Shown piece after piece: positions 1-8,750 of a stretch of DNA of 64,000 nucleotides. Source of the stretch: Gimesia chilikensis (lineage in GTDB: Bacteria; Planctomycetota; Planctomycetia; Planctomycetales; Planctomycetaceae); NCBI RefSeq assembly GCF_007744075.1, contig NZ_CP036266.1:8026564-8090563 (forward strand). Reading direction: 5' to 3'. The notes beneath the pieces were generated by a model. The model ran no database searches and was not told the origin of the DNA. It saw only the letters and a program-made list of their open reading frames with translations. Position numbers and translations under genes: made by a program. Each line of letters starts with the position of its first letter. Position 1 is the first letter of the stretch.

Positions 1-2730
1 ACAGATTTTGCCCCCCGAAGCCTCCACCAGCGAGCGACTGAGCGACAGACCGATTCCCAGCCCCCCCTCTTTAGTGGTCGTAAACGGCGTAAACAGCTGC
101 CCGACGAACTCGTCAGGCACTCCGGGACCGGTATCAGAAACAGTAACCCGCACCATGAATTCGCCAGCCGGCGCAACTTCAATCGTCAACTTGCGTGATA
201 CAGGTATCTCGGACATCGCGTCCATCGCATTCAGAAACAGGTTCGAAAGTACCTGCTCAATCTGCACCCGGTCCGCATAAACCACCGACATCCGGGATTC
301 GCTCACCAGTTGCACATCGATCTGTTTCTGACGCAATTCATATTCGATCAACTGCAGCGTACTGCGGATACTGTCCAGAATGTTAAACCGCATCAGTTCC
401 TGCGGCCGCTTTTCGGCCATCGATTTCAACCTGCGGACAATATCCCCTGATCGGTGGGAGAGAGCTTCGATCCGTTGCACCAGATCCGAAACATCCTGCC
501 CCTGCTCAATCCGTGTTTTCATGGCCGAACTGTAATTCGCAATCGCGGTAAGAGGTTGATTCAATTCATGTGAAATGCCTGCTGTCAGTTCTCCCATGAC
601 AGCCAATCTCGATGCATGTGCCAGACTATCACGGTATTCTTGTGTTTTATGGGCGGTCTCATAGCGTTCCGTAACGTCTTGCGCACTTCCGTGCATACTT
701 ACAACCTCGCCAGCTGCATTCCGTTTCAGAAATCCCCGCTCATGCACATAACGTATAGCACCATCGGGAAGAATGATACGATGTTCGATACTGCAGGGTA
801 AATCGTATTCCAAAGTTTGTGCTACACTGCGGTCTATCAACGCACGATCCTCAGGATGGACGGTTGCCAGAAAGGCTGGATAGGTCAGAGCAAAACTATC
901 CGGGTTCACTCCAAAAATCCTAAAGACCTCGTCCGACCACCATAAAGTATCATCGATCAAATTCCATTCCCAGCTGCCGATGTGCGCCTGGCGTTGCGCC
1001 TCAGATAGCTTTTCGTGCGTTCGATTGAGTTCGATTTCTGCAAATTTCTGCTCACTGATATCTTCAACAATGATCAGAATCTCATCCTGCAGATAAGGCT
1101 GTACGCGGGCTCGACACCAGCGCTGCTGCCCCTTTATTATCAGCGGATAATCAAACGACTCTCGTCTCCTGTCGATATGCACCCGTTGAATCGCTTCCGT
1201 AAACGGCAATCGGATTTCTTCTGGAAGCAAGTCCCAGAGTTTGTTACCTGAGGTGAGATCACCGTCGGATAACACATACTCCGGATGTCTGTTATTGAAG
1301 TTAATTATCTCGCCTCGACGATCGACAACCAGCACCAGGTCGGGCAGCCCCTGAAAGAGTGCCTTCAACTGAGCCGTCTTGCGTGCCAGTTCTGCTGTTC
1401 GGCGTCGGACACGAGCTTCCAGTTCTTCATTTTCTCTGAGAATCGCATCCTCATCCTGTTTCCGCTGAGTGATATCCTCAATGATCCCGACCATACGGGT
1501 CACTTCCTGCTGTTCGTTGTAGACGGGAAACGAACGGGCTTCCAGCCAGCGGAAGCTTCCATCAGGATGCACGACCCGGAACTGGGGAAATTCCGTTTCG
1601 GAAAAGTCACCCTGAATTTTTCGGTTCATGCTCTGCAGTAACCGCTCTCGATCATCGGGATGAATCCGTTCCATCCAGAGATGGGGATCGTCGTAGATAC
1701 TCTGACAGGGCTGTCCCCAGAAATCCTCATATTTCGGGCTGACATAATACACTTTTTGTAAATCAGCAGAGCTCACCCAGAGCAGCTCATTCACATGCTC
1801 AGATATCTGCTGAAAGATCTGCCTGCTTTCACGCAGCGCCTGCTGGTCTTCCAGTCGCTCGGTGATGTCGATGCCCACACTAAGCACACCGATTATGTTA
1901 TCTGTGTCATCCCGCAAAATGGAATTGTGCCAGGCAACACGCTTCACCTTGCCCGTCGCAGTCTGGATGTCATTCTCAAAGAATTCAACAGGCCTGTTTT
2001 CCCCATGCATTAACTGGTCGAAGAGGGTTCGTACTTCCTCGCGATTACTGACGGGTAGAAAATGATCGAACCAGTTCATCCCCAGAATCACTGACTCTTC
2101 CGCCTCCAGCAATCGACAGCCATGCGGATTGATCAGCGTGATCTTCTGCTCTGCATCGATCACCAGGATCATCTCCCGCACCAGCCGAAAGTACTGTCCG
2201 GCCAGATCGATTTCCTGTTCCCCCCCTGTGACAGTCTTGCTGACTTCATTTACAACAGCCAGCAGCCCGGTAACCGCGTCTGAAGCATCCCGCTGGCACT
2301 GCCATTTGACCTCTACCGACACCCGTTTGCCGTCCTGTCGGCAGTGAACCAATTCCTGAGTGTGAGACGATATTTTTCCAGCACCCAGTTGCTCCAACGC
2401 CGCACGGCAAGCAGCACGATCCCGTTCATCGGCAACAAGGTCAGCATAATACCTGCCTGTGAGTTCGACCTGCGGATACCCATGCAACTCTGCAAAAGTG
2501 GTATTCGCAAACAGGATTGTCCCCGAAAGGTCGCATTCACAGACGGCACAAGGCAGCGCGTCGAGCAGCGAATGATCCCGACCTGTCTGATACGAAGTGA
2601 CCCCCACGGGCCCCTTGGTAACAGGTGTTTCTGCAGCATCAATCCTGCGATGCTTCTGCTCCAGTTCTCCAACACGGCGGCGGAGGCGAGTCACTTCATC
2701 CAGAAGTTCCGACGTCTTAGCGTGTGACAT
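1..2730 (-). CDS. Multi-PAS sensor histidine kinase (partial, C-terminal end off the window)
   Basis: Hybrid PAS sensor kinase that would autophosphorylate on histidine and pass phosphate to a response regulator not visible here. Reading the minus strand from ATG at 2730 gives 910 codons with no stop before the window edge. A short coiled-coil start (about residues 1-30) is followed by five PAS/PAC-like units at roughly 45-160, 165-290, 300-420, 455-570 and 575-690. The HisKA box GISHELNQPLTAI has the phospho-acceptor His at about 721. Then come the ATPase N box (NLFLNAMDAM), G1 (DTGPGVP) and F/G2 boxes (FTPFTTTKEGGLGIGLSLSRS). The H box resembles the NtrB/FixL class. I see no membrane helix or signal peptide, so it is probably a cytoplasmic sensor. 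Only the last residues after the G2 box are missing. Ligands cannot be read from sequence. Confidence 0.93.
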   Translation of the reverse strand, partial: MSHAKTSELLDEVTRLRRRVGELEQKHRRIDAAETPVTKGPVGVTSYQTGRDHSLLDALPCAVCECDLSGTILFANTTFAELHGYPQVELTGRYYADLVADERDRAACRAALEQLGAGKISSHTQELVHCRQDGKRVSVEVKWQCQRDASDAVTGLLAVVNEVSKTVTGGEQEIDLAGQYFRLVREMILVIDAEQKITLINPHGCRLLEAEESVILGMNWFDHFLPVSNREEVRTLFDQLMHGENRPVEFFENDIQTATGKVKRVAWHNSILRDDTDNIIGVLSVGIDITERLEDQQALRESRQIFQQISEHVNELLWVSSADLQKVYYVSPKYEDFWGQPCQSIYDDPHLWMERIHPDDRERLLQSMNRKIQGDFSETEFPQFRVVHPDGSFRWLEARSFPVYNEQQEVTRMVGIIEDITQRKQDEDAILRENEELEARVRRRTAELARKTAQLKALFQGLPDLVLVVDRRGEIINFNNRHPEYVLSDGDLTSGNKLWDLLPEEIRLPFTEAIQRVHIDRRRESFDYPLIIKGQQRWCRARVQPYLQDEILIIVEDISEQKFAEIELNRTHEKLSEAQRQAHIGSWEWNLIDDTLWWSDEVFRIFGVNPDSFALTYPAFLATVHPEDRALIDRSVAQTLEYDLPCSIEHRIILPDGAIRYVHERGFLKRNAAGEVVSMHGSAQDVTERYETAHKTQEYRDSLAHASRLAVMGELTAGISHELNQPLTAIANYSSAMKTRIEQGQDVSDLVQRIEALSHRSGDIVRRLKSMAEKRPQELMRFNILDSIRSTLQLIEYELRQKQIDVQLVSESRMSVVYADRVQIEQVLSNLFLNAMDAMSEIPVSRKLTIEVAPAGEFMVRVTVSDTGPGVPDEFVGQLFTPFTTTKEGGLGIGLSLSRSLVEASGGKIC

Positions 2731-2830
2731 GTTTCCCTATCATCCTTTCAGGAAAAGCCGGCTCATAAACGCTTGCGTTTTACCAATCCGTTTTTGAATT
2801 ATTCCGTTGAACACGCGTGAAAGCGCATAC

Positions 2831-4213
2831 TCAAGCGGACTCTGCTGTATCATCTGTCTCAGGTGGTAACCCGCGGCGCTGGAGCGTCCGTTCCAGCAGC
2901 AGGTCATACACAGGACGACTTCCCAGGGACTGCGCAACAATACTGGCCGTCATGCAGGTGACAATCATCGCCGGCAGTAACTGGAAGCTGGCAGTCATTT
3001 CGGCAACCAGTACGATTCCCGTCAGCGGTGCCCGTACGGTCGCAGCAAACAAAGCCCCCATCGCAGCGACCGCAAACGCAGCCGCCTGCAATTCGACCTG
3101 GGGAATCAGTTGATTCGCCAGTGAGCCGAAACTCGTTCCCAAAAGTGCCCCCAGCGCCAGCATGGGAGCGAAGATCCCCCCGGGTACACCCATGGAATAA
3201 CTCAGAAAGGTCATTATCGCCCGCACCACCAGCAGTGCCATCAGCACGCCGAGCACAGGCGATTCGACAAAGATCTCTTTCACCAGCGCTTCACCTCCGC
3301 CAACATAATCCGGTGCGCTGACCATCAGGGCCCCCACAACCGCACCCACGGAAGCCGCGATCAACAGCATTGTCTTGGCACTCAAACGATCGGCGGTGTG
3401 CAGACATTTCAGCAGCACCGTATTGAAGCCCGCTCCCAGCGCACCAATCAGCGCGCCCAGCAACAGGGTCAATACAAAGGTGAGCAGCATATTTTCCGGC
3501 GGCACCATTTTAGGCAGCGAAGCCTGCAGCTGCGCCGGTAACTGGGGCAGGGTACCAAACACCTGGTCGTTTATCAGGTTCGCAGTAATACTCGCAATGA
3601 TCACCGCATGCAGCGCCACGAAGCTGTACTGAAACCGGTGACGCACCTCTTCGATCATAAACAGGATCGCCCCCAGCGGCGCGCTGAAAGCCACGCTTAA
3701 TCCCGCGGTGGCGCCTGCAGCCAGCAGCGTATTCAAAGTATGATTATCCGAACGCGCCCGCTCTGCCACAATCTGACCGATGCAGCCCCCCAGGTGAATC
3801 GTGGGACCTTCCCGTCCCAGGACCAGTCCCGCGCCCATCGAAAGCACGCCGCCGATAAACTTCACCGGCAACACACTCCGCCAGCGGAGCATCATCAGCT
3901 CCCCCATCACGCCTTCGATTTCCTGGATACCACTCCCCGCGGTCTCCGGTGCATACTTGCGGACCAGCACTGCCGAAAGGGCGACCATCACGGCCCCCAC
4001 GACTGCTGCCACAAGCACTGTCAGCAGCGAATATCCGGAGAGAAATTCCACGATTAGTTTATAGACCTGGATGGACTGTTCGACACAATAATGAAAGGCC
4101 GCCCCCAGCGTACCGACGCCCAGTCCAATGATCAGCGCCAGCAGATAAATCCACATCGCTTGCTTGAGCTCCAGGTGCCGGCGCAGCCTGGCTTCCACCT
4201 TGTTTACATCCAT
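2831..4213 (-). CDS. ClC-family chloride/proton antiporter
   Basis: Polytopic membrane protein of 460 residues, the usual size for bacterial ClC proteins without CBS domains. The three anion-pathway signatures are present: GSGIQ (93-97), GREGP (133-137, with gating Glu135) and GGIFAP (345-350). The proton-side glutamates of the E. coli protein match Glu188/Glu189 in FMIEEVRHRF. The chloride-coordinating tyrosine matches Tyr436 in GSRPVY. With both glutamates and the tyrosine kept, this should be a Cl-/H+ exchanger, not a passive channel; that is inference from the characterised E. coli ClC. The start is ATG 4213; GAGGA sits directly against it, which is closer than ideal, but no other ATG fits. 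It lies 100 bases upstream of the sensor kinase on the same strand, and a shared transcript is possible. Confidence 0.95.
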   Translation of the reverse strand: MDVNKVEARLRRHLELKQAMWIYLLALIIGLGVGTLGAAFHYCVEQSIQVYKLIVEFLSGYSLLTVLVAAVVGAVMVALSAVLVRKYAPETAGSGIQEIEGVMGELMMLRWRSVLPVKFIGGVLSMGAGLVLGREGPTIHLGGCIGQIVAERARSDNHTLNTLLAAGATAGLSVAFSAPLGAILFMIEEVRHRFQYSFVALHAVIIASITANLINDQVFGTLPQLPAQLQASLPKMVPPENMLLTFVLTLLLGALIGALGAGFNTVLLKCLHTADRLSAKTMLLIAASVGAVVGALMVSAPDYVGGGEALVKEIFVESPVLGVLMALLVVRAIMTFLSYSMGVPGGIFAPMLALGALLGTSFGSLANQLIPQVELQAAAFAVAAMGALFAATVRAPLTGIVLVAEMTASFQLLPAMIVTCMTASIVAQSLGSRPVYDLLLERTLQRRGLPPETDDTAESA

Positions 4214-4308
4214 TCCTCAGGCTTTCGTGAAAATCATTTCTCACTAGATACGCAACACGGGTAAGATAGCAGTTTTCGAGGCCCAATGGTACACCAGCCG
4301 GCCCTGTT

Positions 4309-4599
4309 TTAATAGACCCATTCCAGGGGAATCCCCTTCACGAAGACCACGTATCCGATCGTCAGCAGATAACAGACAACGGCCCCCAGACCCAGCCCCC
4401 ACCAGGGATGCTTCCCCAGTACGCCTCCGGCTGCAATCAACAACCCCAGCAACAGTCCTAAGCACAACGCGGGAAGGATTTCCAGCCGGATTTGCTCGGC
4501 CACAAGCACGATATGCCACACCGCAGCCGCCAGCAGTCCCACCGCGAAAATCGTCAGCAGCCTGGAAACAGGCAGCGGGTCCCCGGCCATGGTTTTCAT
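4309..4599 (-). CDS. Small hypothetical membrane protein
   Basis: A 96-residue protein starting MKTMAGDPLPVSR. It has about three hydrophobic segments: ILTIFAVGLLAAAVWHIVLV-type at roughly 15-35, LPALCLGLLLGLLIAAGGVLG at about 42-62, and LGAVVCYLLTIGYVVFV near the C-terminus. ATG 4599 is preferred over a TTG start 33 bases upstream because AGGA sits four bases before it. I do not recognise the family. It precedes the ClC gene on the same strand by about 95 bases and may be cotranscribed with it, but nothing in the sequence gives a function. Confidence 0.6.
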   Translation of the reverse strand: MKTMAGDPLPVSRLLTIFAVGLLAAAVWHIVLVAEQIRLEILPALCLGLLLGLLIAAGGVLGKHPWWGLGLGAVVCYLLTIGYVVFVKGIPLEWVY

Positions 4600-5130
4600 C
4601 CGTTCCTGGAGGTGAAGGGCGTCAATGAGCAAGCCAGCGGCAACCGATTTCGATTACCACAACTCACAAGCAGTATAACAGACCACAGCGACCTGAAACC
4701 ATTTGGGACTCAATCTACCTCCACTTTTTGAGCTGCGCCATCAGTCCCCGCGCGCCAGTTTGAAATCAACATTCGTCTTCCAGAGTGGAAACGTTTCAAT
4801 TCTTCAAAAATAAACAATTCCCATTGATCAGTTTTCCGTCGGATTTGCGGTTTCAATAATGCCCCAGGATGACGTTGGCACAAATGATGGCACGGAAGTT
4901 CAACACGCGAATCGAGCAATTCATCGACTCTGATCTGCCAGGCCAACATAAGGACCCGGCCTGATTCCTTTCTGTATGCGTCAACATCTGCTCTCTGTTG
5001 ATCACGCTTGAATAGTTAAATTCCGTGTACCAACACGGGCATTTCTCGGCTGTTGCCAAACACATCTTGCAGAGCCACTGTTGAGATGGAAGTTCTCGTT
5101 TTTCATGTCTGCTTTTCAGGGGAAACTCAA
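4600..5130. other. Intergenic region of 531 bases, no gene seen
   Basis: This stretch separates the leftward ClC cluster from the rightward protease pair, so it should hold promoters for both directions. Short open frames exist on the minus strand (for example 4710-4949 and 4853-5065). They have no ribosome binding site, no recognisable motif and a composition unlike the neighbouring genes. I see no clear hairpin or repeat. Confidence 0.5.
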
Positions 5131-6606
5131 ATGACAGTTCAAAAAAGTATCAAGCTACCAGCTCCCGATCGCAAGAAATTCAAAAAAGGTAGAGAAGCCC
5201 TCAGCGTGGAAGGGCTGGAAAAAACCGCCGGACAGTTTGATAACAAAGTGCCCATCGCCTGGTTCCAGCGAGGAACCCAGGTCAGCCGAGCCGTTGCCCG
5301 CATCATTACTCCCTCCGGGCTGGGAACCGGCTGGATCATCAATGGCGGTTTTGTGATCACCAACAATCACGTCATCTCCAATGCACACACCGCCGAAGAT
5401 TCACGGGTGCAATTTCAGTATGAAGATGACATCAATGGAAACCCGCTCGTCCCCCGCGCATTTGACATCGAAGAAATGCTGGTCACCAACGCTGCCCTCG
5501 ATTATACAATTCTGAAACTGGCTGGAAACGCCGAGCAGGATTATGGCTTTTTCGATATCTCCCAGGCCACACCACCCCAACCGGGTGACATGAACACGCA
5601 CTTCCCGGTCGTCATCCAGCATCCTGGCGGGCGAAAAAAAGAGTTCAGCGGCTTCGAAAATGAACTTGCCAAACTGAATGAAACTCTGGTCTGGTATACC
5701 AGTGATACCGAACCCGGTTCATCCGGTTCTCCGGTTCTGGGAGGAGTCGACTTCAGCCCGTTCGCCCTGCATCACGCAGGTGGCCCCCAGTTTATCAATG
5801 GGGAAACAAAGATCCTCAATGAAGGCATTCTGCTCTCTGCGATTGTGCATGACCTCGTCACAAATCATTCCGATGTCGCGGCTGAAATGGGACTGCAGAG
5901 CCATGAAGCCTTGCTGGATGACGCAGCCGTACTCTGGCTCAACCGGGGACGCGTCGCCAGTTATGTCAAAGCGGTCCTGGCTGGAGACGAAGAAGTCAGC
6001 GAAGTCGAATTGCAACGCATGAATAATGCATTTCAATGTCCAGGGGGCACACCCGGGTTCTATGATGACATCCTGACGCTGCAGAAATCATTCTCGAACC
6101 TCAGTGCCACTTGTGACCAGGAAGTCGTACCCGTGCTCGTCGCTGCCGCTGGGGTTGCCGCCGGTGCAGCAGCCGCTCACTGGGGTCACGTGACGAGTAA
6201 AGAAAACATGGCCGCCGCCGGCCCGAACGCTCTCACGACAACAGACTTCACACTCAGCATGGAAGGCTTCCGTATCAGCGGAGGAGGCACCGTCTTTACT
6301 CCGGTTGGCAGAGGAGATTTCGGCGTCGGACTTTCTGTGGAAGGATTCAGCTTTAATGGTAGCGGAGGCGTCGGTCTCGCCACACCGGTCGGCACTGTTT
6401 CGGGTGGCATTAAAGTACACGTTGAGAATGCCAACTGTATCGAATCGTTATATCGAGGCGTGCACGGTCTGTTCGATGTCACTGACCCCGACCAGCAGCG
6501 ATATTTCACTACCATCCAGCCGGAAACAGAAGCCCTGCCGGTTCTCGCAGGTGTCTTCATCGCCGGTGTCGCCGCAGGTGCCAGCGCCTATAAGGCCGGC
6601 AAATAA
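5131..6606 (+). CDS. Trypsin-like serine protease with glycine-rich C-terminal extension
   Basis: A 491-residue protein whose N-terminal half is a chymotrypsin/trypsin-fold peptidase. His80 lies in TNNHVI, Asp124 in ALDYTILKL and Ser198 in EPGSSGSPV, giving a full catalytic triad. There is no signal peptide, so it probably acts in the cytoplasm. After about residue 300 the protein has no PDZ domain, unlike DegP/HtrA. It carries instead two Gly/Ala-rich hydrophobic stretches (LVAAAGVAAGAAAAHWG and VLAGVFIAGVAAGASAY) around a Gly-rich beta-like segment with repeated GFRISGGG / GFSFNGSGG patterns. These look like glycine-zipper membrane segments. The start is ATG 5131, with AGGGG eight bases upstream; the open frame extends further upstream without support. 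It is followed at 160 bases by a second trypsin-like protease. The substrate is unknown. Confidence 0.85.
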   Translation: MTVQKSIKLPAPDRKKFKKGREALSVEGLEKTAGQFDNKVPIAWFQRGTQVSRAVARIITPSGLGTGWIINGGFVITNNHVISNAHTAEDSRVQFQYEDDINGNPLVPRAFDIEEMLVTNAALDYTILKLAGNAEQDYGFFDISQATPPQPGDMNTHFPVVIQHPGGRKKEFSGFENELAKLNETLVWYTSDTEPGSSGSPVLGGVDFSPFALHHAGGPQFINGETKILNEGILLSAIVHDLVTNHSDVAAEMGLQSHEALLDDAAVLWLNRGRVASYVKAVLAGDEEVSEVELQRMNNAFQCPGGTPGFYDDILTLQKSFSNLSATCDQEVVPVLVAAAGVAAGAAAAHWGHVTSKENMAAAGPNALTTTDFTLSMEGFRISGGGTVFTPVGRGDFGVGLSVEGFSFNGSGGVGLATPVGTVSGGIKVHVENANCIESLYRGVHGLFDVTDPDQQRYFTTIQPETEALPVLAGVFIAGVAAGASAYKAGK

Positions 6607-6630
6607 GCAATGTGTTACCAGAAATGAACT

Positions 6631-6680
6631 GTCCGGATGCTGGGAGTGAGGTTGCCCGCCAGGTCTCTCAGCATCCGGAC
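6631..6680 (+). other. Long hairpin between the two protease genes
   Basis: The arms GTCCGGATGCTGGGAG (6631-6646) and CTCTCAGCATCCGGAC (6665-6680) pair over 16 bases with one G-U wobble and an 18-base loop. No run of T follows, so it is not a standard intrinsic terminator. It may cut transcription or stabilise the upstream mRNA 3' end. Confidence 0.6.
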
Positions 6681-6765
6681 CATGTTTACCTGTCGATTCA
6701 TCCCTGAATCGGCTGTCATCTGCTCACCAGCTGAGGTAATTAGTACTACCTGAGGGAATACGCAC

Positions 6766-7731
6766 ATGCCTTACCTCGACGTTCTTCGCAACGATGAAGC
6801 ACTCGCCCGGGAAACACTGGGCAAACTCCGTACGGGAAGCCTGCCTGTCAGGCCCGACTTACGGTTCTCGCAGGTTTTAACCTTTGACAAAATCAGCGCC
6901 GTGATCACAGACAGGCAAGTCGTCGACCTGGGTGTCATCGAGGGTGTAACGGCTCTGCAGGAATTCATTCGCCCCGCGTTGTTTGTGCAGAATGGGAGCT
7001 ATCAGGTTCCTCTCTCTGAAATCTGGAAGCAGAAGTTGAGCCAGGCGAAAGAGAACCTCGAACGGGCGATTGCCTCTACCGGTAGAATTGAAGTCAAAAA
7101 TCACGACAGTCTCGCCTGGGTCGGAACCGGCTGGCTGGTCGCACCGGAGATCATGGTCACGAACAGACACGTCGCAATCGAATTCGCCCGGAAGTCAAAC
7201 ACAGGCTTTCGCTTTCGCAAGAACCGACAGTTAAAGCCGATGAGCGCACACGTGGACTTTCGCGAAGAACACCATTCGCCGCTTGAGGAAGAATTCGAAC
7301 TCGTCGACGTACTCTATATCGAACCGGGAGATGACCCAGACCTGGCATTTTTCCAGGTACAACAGATCAACACCATGGGAGCACACAACCCCGCCACGCC
7401 ACTCCGGCTGGCGGCTGCCGTCGCTCCAGGTACGGATGTCGCCGCCATCGGCTACCCGCGGGGAACCAGTGGCGAGCAGAACTGGCCGGCGATAACAGAG
7501 TTGTTCCAGGGTATCTTTGGCGTCAAACGCATCTCTCCGGGCAAAATAAAAACGGTGGAAGAGTCACAGCTCACACACGACTGTTCCACACTCGAAGGCA
7601 GCTCCGGATCGCCCGTCGTCAATTTATCGACCGGGGAAGTCGTCGGCATTCATTTTACCGGAACCTTTTCGGTCGCCAACTACGCCGTCCCCTCCACTCT
7701 CATCGCAGACCGGTTGGATCAACTGCTTTGA
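6766..7731 (+). CDS. Trypsin-like serine protease with unknown N-terminal domain
   Basis: A 321-residue protein. The C-terminal two-thirds is a trypsin-fold peptidase with His135 (TNRHVA), Asp192 (DPDLAFFQV) and Ser280 (EGSSGSPVV), and also keeps the GIGYPRG-like loop (AAIGYPRGTS). The first 110 residues form a charged, signal-less region (RNDEALARETLGKLRTG, then VVDLGVIEGVTALQEF) that I do not recognise. It could be an adaptor or regulatory domain. The start is ATG 6766, with GAGGG nine bases upstream. The gene follows another trypsin-like protease in the same direction, and both lack secretion signals. Standalone cytoplasmic trypsin-fold proteases in bacteria are sometimes effectors in conflict systems. 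That role is only a possibility here, because no STAND or NACHT partner lies nearby. Confidence 0.85.
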   Translation: MPYLDVLRNDEALARETLGKLRTGSLPVRPDLRFSQVLTFDKISAVITDRQVVDLGVIEGVTALQEFIRPALFVQNGSYQVPLSEIWKQKLSQAKENLERAIASTGRIEVKNHDSLAWVGTGWLVAPEIMVTNRHVAIEFARKSNTGFRFRKNRQLKPMSAHVDFREEHHSPLEEEFELVDVLYIEPGDDPDLAFFQVQQINTMGAHNPATPLRLAAAVAPGTDVAAIGYPRGTSGEQNWPAITELFQGIFGVKRISPGKIKTVEESQLTHDCSTLEGSSGSPVVNLSTGEVVGIHFTGTFSVANYAVPSTLIADRLDQLL

Positions 7732-7763
7732 AAGGTTCCCGCTGGCAGAAAACGAGCACAGCG

Positions 7764-7934
7764 TCATTTTGAAGTAAGAACGATTCTCAAACGATCCTCA
7801 GCGGGTAAGCCCGAATGCAATTCGGGCCGAGCGCAGCGAGCACTCGGGTTAGCGGGTCCGTGCTCTCGGATATAAGCATAGATCGTCCTGATGTCCATTT
7901 CGGCCTGACGAGAAATCTCAACCCGGTAACTCAT
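7764..7934 (-). pseudogene. Truncated RelE/ParE-like toxin
   Basis: Reading from ATG 7934 gives MSYRVEISRQAEMDIRTIYA, then YIREHGPANPSA, the typical first third of a ParE/RelE-superfamily toxin. The ATG overlaps the antitoxin stop (GTATGA), the usual coupling in such operons. After about 32 codons the frame runs into a palindromic repeat (7800-7857) and stops after 56 codons, where the family usually has about 90-100. Removing the repeat and one flanking copy of its direct repeat does not restore the toxin C-terminus: the frame would still stop 15 codons later. The catalytic/C-terminal half is therefore missing for a separate reason. Probably inactive. Confidence 0.65.
7800..7857. repeat. Small palindromic element flanked by 7-base direct repeats
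   Basis: AGCGGGT occurs at 7800-7806 and again at 7851-7857. Between the copies lie two hairpins: GCCCGAAT-gca-ATTCGGGC, and CCGAG...CTCGG around a GCGCAGCGAGC core. The inner ends (AAGCCCGA and TCGGGTT) are near inverted repeats of each other. The structure resembles a REP- or MITE-like mobile palindrome with a target duplication. I saw no second copy in this window. Confidence 0.5.
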
Positions 7935-8179
7935 ACGCTGTCAAGTACAGCCAGGACATCACGGAAAGGACGGGTACGGCCAGCTTCAATATCAGCCAGG
8001 CCTGTCTCTAAGGCCTTTAAAGAAGATTGGAGTTCTGCATCAGTCCCCACTCCCATCAGTTCCCGATGAACTTCCATCGACATCAGAATATACTTTCTTC
8101 CATCTTCGTCGATCTGCAGCATTCCATGGTGCTGCTCGAGTGCCTGTCGTTGTGCGTCGGTAAGCTGTGGTTTGATCAT
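7931..8179 (-). CDS. Type II antitoxin-like small protein
   Basis: An 82-residue acidic protein starting MIKPQLTDAQRQALEQHHGM. The C-terminal part ALETGLADIEAGRTRPFRDV has the pattern common in ParD/RelB-type antitoxins and in the short partner proteins of ParE toxins. The middle part (GRKYILMSMEVHRELMG) resembles the DNA-binding or dimerisation half of prevent-host-death-like antitoxins. The downstream ORF begins inside its stop codon and looks like the N-terminus of a ParE toxin, which supports the call. Because that toxin is truncated, this gene is probably an orphan antitoxin. Expected role: neutralise the toxin and autorepress the operon. Confidence 0.65.
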   Translation of the reverse strand: MIKPQLTDAQRQALEQHHGMLQIDEDGRKYILMSMEVHRELMGVGTDAELQSSLKALETGLADIEAGRTRPFRDVLAVLDSV

Positions 8180-8448
8180 GGTCAGATTATAACAGCCCGC
8201 TGAAGCATTTGTTACGAACAGAATTGCAAGGAACTACTCCACAAACAGGCATCCTGTCAACAACCACATCAAGAATCGCATGCTGCTCCCCAAAAACAAC
8301 CAGAAAATAATGCACTTGAATTAAGTCTAGTGGATCTATGAAAATACGTCACGCTGTTTTCTATTCCGTCTTATGTGATTCAGTTTCATTGAGTGCGATC
8401 CGTCTTTCTATGCCATTCATAGCGGATTTGTTCTAGCTTTCATTGTCC

Positions 8449-8709
8449 ATGGCCGACCTCAAAAGCCGACAACTGATCTACCTCAAGGGATTCCTGTTCC
8501 TGATGATCCTGCTCATCGCCGGGGGACTGATTCTCTTTGAAACCCGTTCCTGGCAGATCGCGATACTGCTCCTGCTTGTCGTCTGGTCTTCCGCCCGCCT
8601 GTATTACTTCATGTTCTACGTCATCGAAAAATACGTCGATCCCGAATATAAGTTCGCCGGCATCGGCTCCTTCCTGCAGTACCTGTTTTCTCGTAATAAC
8701 AAATCGTAA
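8449..8709 (+). CDS. Small two-helix membrane protein
   Basis: An 86-residue protein starting MADLKSRQLIYLKGF. It has two hydrophobic segments, FLMILLIAGGLILF and IAILLLLVVWSSARLYYFMFY, and then a short polar tail. I do not recognise the family. It ends about 40 bases before the phosphatase gene and is probably transcribed with it. ATG 8449 is preferred over a TTG two codons upstream. The function is unknown. Confidence 0.65.
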   Translation: MADLKSRQLIYLKGFLFLMILLIAGGLILFETRSWQIAILLLLVVWSSARLYYFMFYVIEKYVDPEYKFAGIGSFLQYLFSRNNKS

Positions 8710-8750
8710 AGATCCGTTTGGGCATCAAGCTTTGAGGATAATCAATAGAT

